Source of the DNA: Limonium bicolor | Lineage: Eukaryota > Streptophyta > Magnoliopsida > Caryophyllales > Plumbaginaceae | Length of the DNA: 64,000 nt | Assembly (NCBI GenBank): GCA_023374045.1 | Contig: CM041780.1 | Location: forward strand, 96,567,005-96,631,004 | Reading direction: 5' to 3' | Shown here: positions 11,871 through 22,606 of the stretch, piece after piece | Position numbering within the stretch: the stretch's first letter is position 1 | Layout: every line of letters begins with the position of its first letter | The notes under the pieces: generated by a model | Told to the model about the DNA's origin: nothing | The model's database searches: none | The model's input: the letters and a program-made list of their open reading frames with translations, nothing else | Position numbers and translations under genes: made by a program

Positions 11871-12214
11871 CACTACTAGAATATAATTGTTTGGTAACAA
11901 CAAAAAATCGTTACCAAAAATCAAAATCGTTACTAATCTAATTTATTGTAACGACTTTTGTCATTACATATCGTTACACGAGATGGCGTAACCAAAGATC
12001 AATTTATTTATTGTAACAACTTTTATTCGTTACTAAAAGTTATATCGTTACTAAAAATATGATTTTGTAACATTTATATCGTTACTATAGTCTTAATTTT
12101 TTTAATCGTTAGTACTATCTTTGGTAACGAAAAACTTGTCACTAATAACAATTATGTAACGAATTTAAGTCGTTGTCAGAACCTTTGTAACAAAAAATCA
12201 GATTTTTACTAGTG
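11871..12214. mobile_element. Non-autonomous CACTA-type MITE
   Basis: A 344-bp insertion beginning CACTACTAGAATATA and ending TTTTTACTAGTG, so both ends start with CACTA(C/G) when read inwards. It is flanked by aaa on both sides (11868-11870 and 12215-12217), the 3-bp duplication typical of CACTA elements, and removing it restores the array phrase ctaaagctcac. The interior is made of short repeats around cgttac and gtaacg in both orientations, like CACTA subterminal repeats. There is no coding capacity. Confidence 0.85.
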
Positions 12215-12239
12215 AAAGCTCACAATTTCACACATCATA

Positions 12240-13184
12240 ACTCTTCCAAGGTCAGCAGTCTCGACTCCTTCTCTCTTCCAGCAAGAGTCTCTTCAGAGAG
12301 AGTTTTTTTCTTCAACCTCTTTCTATCCTATCTCTAAATTAATTGTTGTTCCTTAATGACCACCTTCTTGATGGATTCATCCTCTTTTCTTTGTCAATAT
12401 CCCGTTTGTCTTACTATGTTTTGATAATTGTGGGTTATGCCTACATTCCAAAATTTAAGGATCCCATGGAATCCGTAGTTAGTAATCCATTCTTTAGTTT
12501 TTTAGATATTACGTTTTGCTCCTTATACCATGTTGGGTGGTTCCCTTTGTTGGTCATTCTGGGGTGATATTCAGCAGCGAGTGGTTTAAACAAAGTCACG
12601 TTCTTGCCTCGCCAGAGCCGGCGGTTCCAAGGTGGATAATGCTGGGATCTCCTCTGTTTGCTAATGCTAAGTTTTCCAAGTTGGTGTTCCAGCTTATCAT
12701 ACACCCATTTAGTATGTTTGGTGTCTGGTTTTGGAGATTCCCTAGTCAAGTGTTATTTTATTATCCAGTTTAGTTTAATTAGTTGGCCTCAGCGTCCTAG
12801 CACTAAATCCATTAGAATAATGTGCTTAACTCTAGTCCATCATTGCTAGATTCTACTTATTGGCCAGAGTTGGCCTCTATATTTACATTCTATTACAATG
12901 GATGTTTCACTAGTCATTTGGATAGGCAACCATCCCACGGATGCGGTTTACCTTAGTTGACTGCCCATTCGGGTTTTCTTGGCATCATCCAGCAGTGATA
13001 TCATGGGTTAATTACATGTTCATATTGAACTTCTAAGTGTTAAAAGTGAAAATCATGTAAGGGTCAATCTATGTTTTTTTATTAGCGTTTATGTAATACA
13101 AGATATATCCCTAGTTACCTTACAAGGCTTGGGATTGTAATCCTCTCAAATTAATACTATTTTCCCTATTTTCGAAAAAAAAAA
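12240..13184 (+). mobile_element. Poly(A)-tailed retroposed sequence, origin unknown
   Basis: A 945-bp segment foreign to the array that ends in a pure A10 run at 13175-13184. It is flanked by a degraded direct repeat of about 20 bp (12220-12239 and 13185-13204, about 15 of 20 identical). The pattern of poly(A) plus a long target-site duplication indicates LINE-mediated retroposition. Short frames such as 12343-12567 and the opposite-strand 12441-12749 give no family I recognise. It could be a 5'-truncated LINE tail or an old processed pseudogene. Confidence 0.6.
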
Positions 13185-13380
13185 CTTATAATTCCACTCT
13201 TCATACCATATGGTCTTGGTGTTCTGATCATGAATATTGTGTTAGTTTTTCCAAAGACCACTTAATTTATGCTAGATCCACAAAACAAAATTCTAAAAGA
13301 AGCTTCAAAAACTCTATTATATTAATTTGATTTATTAAAATGTTATACTACACTAATTAGTAAATTAATACTCTAAAAAA

Positions 13381-13455
13381 TGCCCCCATGCAGGATTGAA
13401 CTACAGACCTTCAGTTTATAAGACTTGCGCTTTACCACTACTGAGCTATAAGGGC
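13381..13455 (-). pseudogene. tRNA-Thr-like, copy 2
   Basis: 75 nt; a 3-nt insertion (act) in the D loop and changes in the anticodon stem. T run at the 3' side. Confidence 0.65.
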
Positions 13456-14653
13456 TTCAATAACATATAATGAACTTATTTAGAAATCAATTTGTGGAGC
13501 CTTTTTTGCATTTCCACAAAAATAAATTGTTATTTGTAGTATCAGTTTACTAACCAAATGAAGTACAAAATTCTTTTAAATAAACATAGCATTCAAAACA
13601 TGTTATGATATACCAGTACAACTTTTTTTCTTCAAAAAAATGGTACAATTTGACACAAACTTGAAATATGAAAACTAGTAAAAAAAGATGCAAACTGTTA
13701 TTTTTATGTTGCATTCTTTTAGCTCTTGGTTGAAATTAAGGATTTTCTATACTAAAATCACATTTTTAATTCATTCAAATCCACTTCAGCTTTTTTTTTT
13801 TGTAAAACTGTTATTTGGTAGCACAAACAGTAAAAATAGCAAAAGATGCTATAAACACTTTACACCTTATTTTGACGTTACATTTGATAAAATGTTCATA
13901 TTGGTTAAAGATATAGACATTTTGCGGCATTCACTAAAGAATTGTTTCAATTAGTTGAAAATGTGTCGAAACATTACTTACCATAAAAAATGTGTGCACA
14001 ATATGTATGGCTTTGTGTACCTTCTATTCTCATAATTTCATTTACATTTTCTCTTCTAAAGACACTCGTCGGTACCCACTTTATTTCGTCAAAGTTTTCT
14101 TCAACCCTTCACTAGACCAGCACCGAAAATAAATTTCGGTGATTTTTTTAAAATATTTATACCACATTGTAGATCTTGGTGTTATGATCATGAATCTTGT
14201 ATATGTTTATCCAAAGATCACTTCATTCACTCTAGATCCACTAAAAAAAATTCTAAAGGCAGCTTCAAAAACTTCATTATTGGAGTTCTTCTCACTTTTA
14301 AACAAAATCGTGAAACTAAAGCTCATAAGTTCACTATTCATATCAAATAGAAGATCTTCGTGTTCTGATCATGAATATTATGTTAGTTTTTCCAAAGATT
14401 ACTTAATATATGCTAGATCCATAAAACAAAATTCTAAAAGAAGCTTCAAAAACTCCATTATTAGAGTTCTCCTCACTTTTCAACAAAATTGTGAAACAAA
14501 TTCACGATTTCATTATTCTTCAAAAGATGGTCATAATCATAAATCATTGTTTGGAAAAAAATTAATTGTAACAATACATCATAATTGCTTTTAATATTAA
14601 TTTGATTTATAAAATTTTATACTATATTGTTTAGTAAATTAATACTCTAAAAA

Positions 14654-14725
14654 TACGTCTACGCAGGATTGAACTACAAACCTTCAATTTACAAGACTGA
14701 CGCTCTACCACTGAGCTCTAAGGGC
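14654..14725 (-). pseudogene. tRNA-Thr-like, copy 3
   Basis: The D and anticodon arms are kept, but the 3' acceptor strand reads tacgtctacg on the plus strand and no longer pairs with the 5' strand. Confidence 0.65.
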
Positions 14726-15072
14726 TTCAATAACATGTAATGAACTTATTTAGAAATTAATTTGTGAAGCCTTTTTTGTGTTTCCTCAAAAGTAGATTGT
14801 TATTTGTAGTATCAATTTACTAACCACTGTAGTGCAAAATTATTTTAAATGAAAATAGTATTCAAAACATGTTATGATATACCATTACAACTTTTTTTTT
14901 CTTTAAAAAATGACATAGAGTAGCATAAACTGTTGAAATATGAAAACTAGTTAAAAAAAGATGTTATATGTTTTTTTCATGCTGCATTCTTTTAACTCTT
15001 GGTTTAGATTATGGATTGTGTTTATTGAAATCACATTTTTAATTCTTTCAAATCGGCACAAACGTAAAAAAA

Positions 15073-15144
15073 TGCCCCCATGCAGGATTGAACTACAGAC
15101 CTTCAGTTTACAAGACTGACGCTCTACCACTGAGCTATAAGGGC
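15073..15144 (-). tRNA. tRNA-Thr(UGU), canonical copy 4
   Basis: 72 nt without the CCA. The minus strand folds into a complete cloverleaf: acceptor GCCCTTA/TGGGGGC (seven pairs, two G-U), D stem GCTC/GAGC, anticodon stem TCAGT/ACTGA with loop CTTGTAA and anticodon UGU after U33, a five-base variable loop, T stem TGTAG/CTGCA and a TTCAATC T loop. The A box (TAGCTCAGTGGT) and B box (AGTTCAATCC) fit Pol III promoters and a T7 run directly follows position 73. A TATA-like stretch lies about 15-20 nt upstream. It could be active; alternatively it is the least decayed member of a dead family. Confidence 0.8.
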
Positions 15145-16279
15145 TTCAATAACATATAGTGAACTTATTTAGAAACAATTTGTGAGGCTTTTTTTGTTTC
15201 CTCAAAAGTAGATTGTTTATAGTATCAATTTACTAACCAATGTAGTACAAAATTATTTTAAATCAAAATAGTATTCAAACATGTTATGATATACCACTGT
15301 AACGTTTTTTCTTAAAAAATGATATAGAGTAGCATAAACTGTTGAAATATGAACACTAGTTAAAAAAATGTATTATAGGTTATTTTCATGTTGCATTTCT
15401 TTTAGCTTTTGGTTGAAATTATGGATTGTGTTTACTGAAATCACTTTTTAATTCTTTCAAATCGACTTCAACTTTTTTTCTTGTAAAACTGTTATTTGGT
15501 AGCACAAACAATAAAAATAACAAAAGATGCTATAAACACTTCACACCTTATTTTGATGTTACATTTGATAAAATGTTCATAATGATTGAAGATGTAGACA
15601 TTGATTTTTTTTCAATTAGTTAAAAGCAGGTTGAAACATTACCTACTATAGAAAAATGTGTGCACAATATATATGGCTCTGTGCACCTTCTCCTCTCACA
15701 ATTTCACTTACATTTTCTCTTCTAGAGGCATTCATTGGAATCCTCTCTACTGTCGCTAGAGTTTTCTTCGGCCCTCTGCTGAACCACAACCAATAAATTC
15801 CGGTAAGTTTTTTATTAATATATTTATACCACATTATAGATCTTGGTGTTATGATCATGAATCAAGTATTAGTTTATCCAAAAATCACTTCATTCATGCT
15901 AGATCCACAAAACAAAATTCTAAAAGAAGCTTCAAAAACTCCATTACTCGAGAGATTTACCAAATGGTAGATTTTGGTGTTTTGATCATGAATATAGTGT
16001 TAGTTTTTCCAAAGATCACTTAATTTACGCTAGATCCTCAAAACAAAATTCTAAAAGAAGCTTCAAGAACTTCACTATTAGAGTTCTCATTTTTCAACAA
16101 AATCATGATACTAAAACTCACCATTTCTCTATTCTTCAAAAGATGTTTATAACTGATAACCATCAAATATCATTTTTGGAAAGAAAAATAGTTGCAGCTA
16201 CACGTCAAATATCTATAAATATTAATTAGATTTATAAAATTTATACTACAATAATTGGAAAATTAATACTCTTAAGAAA

Positions 16280-16344
16280 TGTCCCCATAGAACTACAGAC
16301 CTTCAGTTTACAAGACTAACGCTCTACCATTAAGCTATAAGGGC
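16280..16344 (-). pseudogene. tRNA-Thr-like, copy 5
   Basis: Shortened to about 65 nt by loss of part of the T arm (the caggattg phrase of intact copies is missing). Confidence 0.6.
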
Positions 16345-17062
16345 TTCATAATGGTTGAAGATGTAGACATTTCATGGCATTCTCTGATCTTTTTTGCAAT
16401 TAGTTAAAATGTGTCGAAACATTACTTACTATAAAAATATGTGCGTGCAATATAAATGGTTTTGTGTACCTTCTCTCATACTTTCACCTACATTTTCTTT
16501 TCTAAAGGCACTCGTCGTAATCCTCTCTACTGTTGCCAGAGTTTTCTTTGCCCTCCGCTCAACCACCATTAATAAATTTGGTGAATTTTTTTTAAAAAAT
16601 ATTTATACCACGTTGTAGATCTTGGTGTTGTGATCGTGAATCATGTATTAGTTTATCCAAAGATCACTTCATTAATGCTAGATCCACAAAAAAAAATCTA
16701 AAAGAAGCTTCAAAAACTCCATTATTGAACTTTTTCTCACTTTTCAACAAAATTGTGAGCTTTACCAAATGGTAGATATTGGTGTTTTGATCATGAATAG
16801 TGTGGTAGCTTTTCCAAAGATCACTTAATTTATGCTAGATCCACAAAATAAAATTTTCAAAAAACCTTCAAAAACTTCATTATTAGAGTCTATCCTTTTC
16901 AACAAAATCATGAAACTAAAACTCACCATTTCACTATTCATCACAAGATGATTATAAATTAATAACCATAACATATCATTTTTTGAAAAAAATAATTGCA
17001 TCTATACATCATAATATCTTTAAATATTAATTAGGTGTATACAATTTGTAATACAATAATTT

Positions 17063-17133
17063 CATGATCGGAACACCAATATCTTCTATTTGGTAAAACT
17101 CACGATTTTGTTGTAAAGTGGGAAGAACTTCAA
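17063..17133. other. Small in-place inversion within the array
   Basis: The phrase order here is the reverse complement of the direct unit (catgatcggaacaccaat then tttggtaaaactcacgattttg). Direct-orientation array sequence resumes at atattgtggtag. About 70 bp. Confidence 0.65.
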
Positions 17134-17233
17134 TATTGTGGTAGTTTTTCCAAAGATCACTTAATTTATGCTAGATCCACAAAACAAAATTCTAAAAAAA
17201 AAAGATTCAAAAACTTCATTATTAGAGTTCTTT

Positions 17234-17291
17234 ATTGAACTACAAACCTTCCATTTACAAGACTGATGCTCTACCATTGAGCTATAAGGGC
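17234..17291 (-). pseudogene. tRNA-Thr-like, copy 6 (3' end missing)
   Basis: The D and anticodon arms remain, but the 3' acceptor strand and part of the T arm are replaced by array sequence from elsewhere in the unit. Confidence 0.6.
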
Positions 17292-18456
17292 TTCAATAGC
17301 ATATAATGAACTTATTTAGAAATCAATTTGTTTAGTCTTTTTTTTTTGCGTTTCCTCAAAAGTAGATAGTTATTTGTAGTATCAAATTACTAACCAAATG
17401 TAGTTAAAATCACAATAGTATCAAACATGTTATGATATACCACAGCAACTTTTTTTCTTAACAAAATGATATAGAGTAGCATAAAGTGTTGAGATATGAA
17501 AAGTAGTTAAAAAAGATGTACTATATGTTATTTTCATGTTGCATTTCTTTTAGCTTTTGGTTGAAATTATGGATTGTGTTTATGAAATCACATTTTTAAT
17601 TCTTTCAAATCGACTTCAACTTTTCTTTCTTGTAAAACTGTTATTTGGTAGCAGAAATAGTAAAAATAACAAAAGATGCTATAAACACTTTACACCTTAT
17701 TTTGATGTTACATTTGATAAAATGTTCATAATGGTTGAAGATGTAGACATTGATTTTTTTCAATTAGTTAAAAACGGATCGAAACATTACCTACTTTTGA
17801 AAAATGTGTGGGCAATATATTAGGCTTTGTGCACCTTCTCCCCTCATAATTTGGCTTACATTTTCTCTTCTAAAGGTATTCATTAGAATCCTCTCTACTG
17901 CCGCTAGAGTTTTCTTCGGCCCTCCACTAAACCACCACCAATAAATTTCGGTGAGTTTTTTTTGAATATATTTATACCACATTGTAGATTTTGGTGTTGT
18001 GATCATGAATCATGTGTTAGTATATCTAAAGATCACTTCATTCACGCTAGATCCACAAAACAAAATTCTAAAAGAAGCTTCAAAAACTCTATTACTCGAG
18101 TTCTTCTCACTTTTCAACAAAATCGTAAGCTTTACTAAATGGTAGATTTTGGTGTTCTGATCCATGACTATAGTGTTAGTTTTTCCAAAGATCACCTAAT
18201 TTACGCTAGATCCACAAAACAAATATCTAAAAGAAGCTTCAAAAACTTCATATTAAAGTTCTTCTCACCTTTCAACAAAATCATGAAACTACAACTCACC
18301 ATTTCACTATTCATCAAAAGATGTTTATGACTGATAACCATCAAATATCATTTTGGGAATAAAAATAATTGCAGCTATACATCAAATATCTTTAAATATT
18401 AATTAGATTTATAAAATTTATACTACAATAATTAGTAACTTAATACTCTTAAGAAA

Positions 18457-18497
18457 TGCCCTCATAGAACTACAGATCTTCAGTTTACAAGTCTGAC
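18457..18497 (-). pseudogene. tRNA-Thr-like, copy 7, 3' half
   Basis: The 3' half of a tRNA block, cut by the insertion that runs to 19026. The 5' half resumes at 19027-19065, and about 15 nt (gtttacaagtctgac and gtttacaggactaac) occur at both junctions. Confidence 0.6.
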
Positions 18498-19026
18498 TCG
18501 ATAGCTTGTTTTCTCCTTCACAGCTGAAAGTTTAGCGTCTCAATGGTTGCAGCTGATGCAACAGAACATAAGAGGACGTCTTACAGGCAACTATGAAGCC
18601 ACAAAAATATTATAATGGACCTGCAGCCCCGGAATTCCTAGCTGCTGAGCAGCAATGTTATAGAGTTGGATGGCCAACTGCCGAACTTCTTCCCAAGGGT
18701 TCGGAGGAGGAGGCTGCTGTTGCTGCTGCTGCTGAAGATGAGTTGCTGAGGATGAGGCAGTAGTAGCTGCTGTTGTTGCTGCTGCGGCGGCGGCGGGGGG
18801 TTTGCCACTGCAGGGAGCGGGATGAAGTTAACATCCACCCAACCCCGCATTAAAGCATAAAGTTTACACCTGGTGACACGTTTTTTACATGCTCGTACAG
18901 TACGCCCTCCCATCAACGCAGCAACCAACACCCAATTCATTCCGACCCTCAAACAATCAACCATTTCAGTATCTTCTAGTACCGTCCAACGGGGAGCCAT
19001 AATAATTTGATACGTACTGGTTCACT
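18498..19026. other. Foreign insertion splitting tRNA copy 7
   Basis: A 529-bp stretch with GC-richer, coding-like composition and no array phrases. It is bounded by an imperfect 15-bp direct repeat derived from the tRNA block. No terminal inverted repeats or poly(A) tail are visible. It contains the frame described at 18638-19000. Confidence 0.55.
18638..19000 (-). CDS. Hypothetical protein with SANT/Myb-like N-terminus
   Basis: A 120-codon frame. The first 45 residues (RWTVLEDTEMVDCLRVGMNW, then VLVAALMGGRTVRACKKR) have the W...LED...G.NW..VA....R....CK.R pattern of a single Myb/SANT repeat, with tryptophans at the expected spacing. Residues about 68-90 are a proline run and a glutamine run, followed by a leucine and serine-rich tail. 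It sits inside a 529-bp insertion in a dead tRNA copy. I see no introns or TATA box, and it may be a captured gene fragment. The Myb reading is weak. Confidence 0.3.
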   Translation of the reverse strand: MAPRWTVLEDTEMVDCLRVGMNWVLVAALMGGRTVRACKKRVTRCKLYALMRGWVDVNFIPLPAVANPPPPPQQQQQQLLLPHPQQLIFSSSSNSSLLLRTLGKKFGSWPSNSITLLLSS

Positions 19027-19065
19027 GTTTACAGGACTAACGCTCTACCAGTAAGCTATAAGGGC
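19027..19065 (-). pseudogene. tRNA-Thr-like, copy 7, 5' half
   Basis: The 5' acceptor strand, D arm and half of the anticodon arm continue here after the insertion. Confidence 0.6.
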
Positions 19066-19465
19066 TTCATAATGGTTGAAGATGTAGACATTTCATGGCA
19101 TTCTCTGATTTTTTTTTGCAATTAGTTAAAATGTGTCGAAACATTACTTACTATAAAAAAATGTGCGTGCAATATAAATGGTTTTGTGTACCTTCTCTCA
19201 TACTTTCACATACATTTTCTCTTCTAAAGGCACTCGTCGTAATGCTCTCTACCGTTGCCAGAGTTTTTTTTCCCTCCACTGAACCACCACCAATAAATTC
19301 AGTGAATTTTTTTTGAAAATATTTATACCACATTGTTGATCTTGGTGTTGTGATCATGAATCATGTATTAGTTTATCCAAAGATCACTTCATTCACGCTA
19401 GATCCACAAAACAAAATTCTAAAAGAATCTTCAAAAATACTACGATATTAATAATCTTAAAAAAA

Positions 19466-19537
19466 TGCCCCCATGCAGGATTGAACTACAGACCTTCAGT
19501 TTACAAGACTGACGCTCTACCACTAAGCTATAAGGGC
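19466..19537 (-). tRNA. tRNA-Thr(UGU), near-canonical copy 8
   Basis: 72 nt, identical to copy 4 except for one change in the D stem (GCTT for GCTC) that still allows a G-U pair. The A box reads TAGCTTAGTGGT, the B box is unchanged and a T run follows the 3' end. Possibly functional. Confidence 0.65.
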
Positions 19538-19836
19538 TTGAATAACATATAATGAACTTATTTAGAAATAAATTTGTGAAGCTTTTTTTTTTTTTTGTGT
19601 TTCCTCAAAAGTAGATAGTTATTTGTAGTATCAATTTACTGACCAATGTAGTACAAAATTATTTTAAATCAAAATAGTATTCAAACATGTTATGATATAC
19701 CAGTGCAACTTTTTTTTAAAAAATGATATAGAGTAGCATATAAAGTGTTGAACTATGAAAACTAGTTAAAAAAGATGTACTATATGTTATTTTCATGCTT
19801 CATTTATTTTAGCTTTTGGTTGAAATTATGGATTGT

Positions 19837-20266
19837 CACCATTCATTTCAAGCGGGTGTAGATTGTACAAACCCCGGCCAGTGAGCTTCACATGGCTGTT
19901 ATCAAGTAGTACCAGTCCTTCCTTCGTTCATCAACGAAGAGGATTACCGTTTACCCTATGATCGGATGCTTGGGGTTTGGTTTATTGATTAAAGTTAAAT
20001 TAGGGATGCAGAGAAACAAGGACACATTCAGACACTGTAGTGTAGATGTTTCTAGGTATGTACGTGCTAAACCTCAGGCTCGGGCCCAGAGAGTGACAAA
20101 AGTGTACCACTATGCTTTATGTGCAATGAGTGACTCTCTCATCTACGGTTATAGGGTCAGAGTTTCTCGGATCATATTCTTTGAACCTTCATACAGAAAA
20201 CACTTTACCCACCACACCATCGATTATTTCCTCTATTTTAGTTGTTTCACATGGTGAGGAGGTTAT
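19837..20266. other. Unknown 430-bp insertion with long direct-repeat flanks
   Basis: The insertion is flanked by ggttgaaattatggattgt at 19818-19836 and a copy with one difference at 20267-20285, which fits a 19-bp target-site duplication. The ends tcaccat and atggtga (19836 onward and about 20251) are inverted, but this may be chance. There is no poly(A). The plus strand holds a 99-codon frame at 19958-20257 with balanced composition (DTFRHCSVDVSRYVRAKPQA, basic), whose family I do not recognise. Confidence 0.5.
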
Positions 20267-20550
20267 GGTTGTAATTATGGATTGTGTTTACTGAAATCAC
20301 TTTTTTAATTCTTTCAACTTTTCTTTCTTGTAAAACTGTTATTTGGTAGCACAAACAGTAAAAATAACAAAAGATGCTATAAACACTTTACACTTTATTT
20401 TGACGTTACATTTGATAAAATGTTCATAATGCCTGAAGATGTAGACACTCATTTTTTTCAATTAGTTAAAAACTGGTCGAAACATTACCTACTATAGAAA
20501 AATGTGTGTGCAATATATATGGCTTTGTGCAACTTCTCCTCTCATAATTT

Positions 20551-20810
20551 CATGATTTTGTTGAAAAGTGGGAAGAACTCAAGTAATGGAGTTTTTGAAG
20601 CTTCTTTTAGAATTTTGTTTTGTGGATCTAATGTGAATGAAGTGATCTTTGGATAAACTAATACATGATTCATGATCACAGCACCAAGATTTACAATGTG
20701 GTATAAATATATTTAAAAAACTCACCGGAATTTACCGGTGGTGGTTCAGCGGAGGGCCGAAGAAAACTCTAGCGACAGTAGTGAGGATTATAATGAATGC
20801 CTTTAGAAGA
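20551..20810. other. In-place inversion of about 260 bp within the array
   Basis: The segment is the reverse complement of the unit part that runs from ttctaaaggcattcatt through the exon-like cassette to caaaatcatga. Direct-orientation phrases abut it on both sides (ctcctctcataattt before, tagattttggtgtt after). Confidence 0.75.
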
Positions 20811-21040
20811 TAGATTTTGGTGTTATGATCATGAATATAGTGTTAGTTTTTCCAAAGATCACTTAATTTACGCTAGATCAACAAAACAAAATTCTAAAAG
20901 AAGTTTCAAAAACTTCATTATTAGAGTTATTCTCGCTTTTCAACAAAATCTTGAAACTAAAACTCACCATTTCACTATTCATCAAAAGAAGTATATAATT
21001 GATAACCATCAAATGTCATTTTTGGGAAGAAAAATAATTA

Positions 21041-21099
21041 CATAGAACTACAGACCTTCAGTTTACAAGATTGACGCTCTACCACTAAGCTATAAAGGT
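21041..21099 (-). pseudogene. tRNA-Thr-like, copy 9
   Basis: Most of the T arm and acceptor 3' strand are lost, and the 5' end is mutated (aaagg for aagggc). Confidence 0.55.
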
Positions 21100-21742
21100 T
21101 TCATGACGTTGAAGATGTAGACATTTCATGACATTCTCTAATTGTTTTTGCAATTAGTTAAAAATGTGTTGAAACATTACTTCTATAAAAAAATGTACGC
21201 GTAATAAAAATTGTTTTGTGTACCTTCTCCTCTCATACTTTCACTTACATTTCTCTTCTAAAGGTACTCATCGAAATCCTCTCTACTGTTGCCAAAGTTT
21301 TCTTTGCCCTCGTTGAACCACCCCATCGATAAATTCGGTGAGGTTTTTTTTGAAGATATTCATACTACATTGTAGATCTTGGTGTTGTTAACATGAATCA
21401 TGTATTAGTTTATCTAAAGATCACTTAATTTACGCTAGATCCATAGAATAAAATTCTAAAATAAGCATCAAAAACTTCATTATTAGTGTTCTTCTCATTT
21501 TTCAACAAAATCATGAAACTAAAACTCACGATTTCACTATTTATCAAAAGATGTTTATAATCCATAACTATCAAATATCATTTTTGGGAAAAAATAATTG
21601 GAGCAATACATCATAATACCTTTAAATATACATTTTTGGAAAAAAATAATAACTGCAGCAATACATTATAATATCTTTAAATATTAATTTGATTTGTGAA
21701 ATTTATACAAAAAATAATTAGCAAATTAACACTCTTAAAAAA

Positions 21743-21811
21743 TGTCCATGAACGATTGAACTACATTCCTTGAGTTTACAAGACCGACGCTCTACCACTG
21801 AGCTATAAGAG
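21743..21811 (-). pseudogene. tRNA-Thr-like, copy 10
   Basis: Full-length outline, but both acceptor strands and the T stem carry several mismatches. Confidence 0.55.
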
Positions 21812-22555
21812 TTCATATTGGTTGCAGATGTAGTCATTTCGTGACATTCACTGATTTTTTTCAATAGTTAAAAATGTGTCGAAACATTACTTACTATAAA
21901 AAATGTACGCGCTATATATATGGCTTAGTGTACCTTCTCTTATAATTTCACTAGCATTTTCTCTTCTAAAGGCACTCGTCGGAATCCTCTCTACTGTCGT
22001 TAGAGTTTTCTTCGGCCCTCCACTAAACCACCACCAATAAATTCCGGTGAGTTTTTTTTTTAAATATTTATACAACATTGTAGATCTTGGTGTTGTGATC
22101 ATGAATCATGTATTAGTTTATCCAAAGATCACTACATTCACGCCAGATCCACAAAACAAAATTCTGAAAAAGCTTAAAAAACTCCATCATTGAAATTTTT
22201 CTCACTTTTCAACAAAATCATGAGTTTTACCAAATGGTAGATTTTGGTATTTTGACCATGAATATTATGTTGTTTTTTTCCAAAATCACTTAGGTACGAT
22301 AGATCCACAAAACAAAATTCTGAAAGATACTTCAAAAACTTCATTTTTAGAGATCCTTTACTTTTCAACAAAATCATGAAACTAAAACTCATGATTTCAC
22401 TATTCATCAAAAGATGTTTATAATTGATAACTATCAAATATCATTTTTTGAAATTTGTTTTTTTTTACCACAATATATCATAATATCTTTAAATATTAAT
22501 TTTATTTATAAAATTTATACCACAATAATTAGTGAATTAAATACTCTACAAAAAA

Positions 22556-22606
22556 TGCACCATGCACCTAAACTACAGAACCAGTTTACAAGGCCGCTAT
22601 AAGGGC
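22556..22606 (-). pseudogene. tRNA-Thr-like, copy 11
   Basis: Strongly shortened last copy. The D arm region is mostly gone; aagggc and the cagtttaca phrase remain. Confidence 0.5.

Noticed and set aside
15073..15144. Chloroplast trnT insertion
   Set aside because: Plastid trnT-UGU and trnT-GGU have different acceptor and anticodon stems from memory, and the flanks are not plastid-like; a nuclear origin fits better.
19837..20266. Mutator or hAT transposon
   Set aside because: The 19-bp flanking duplication is too long for these classes (about 9 and 8 bp) and the inverted ends match over only 7 bp.
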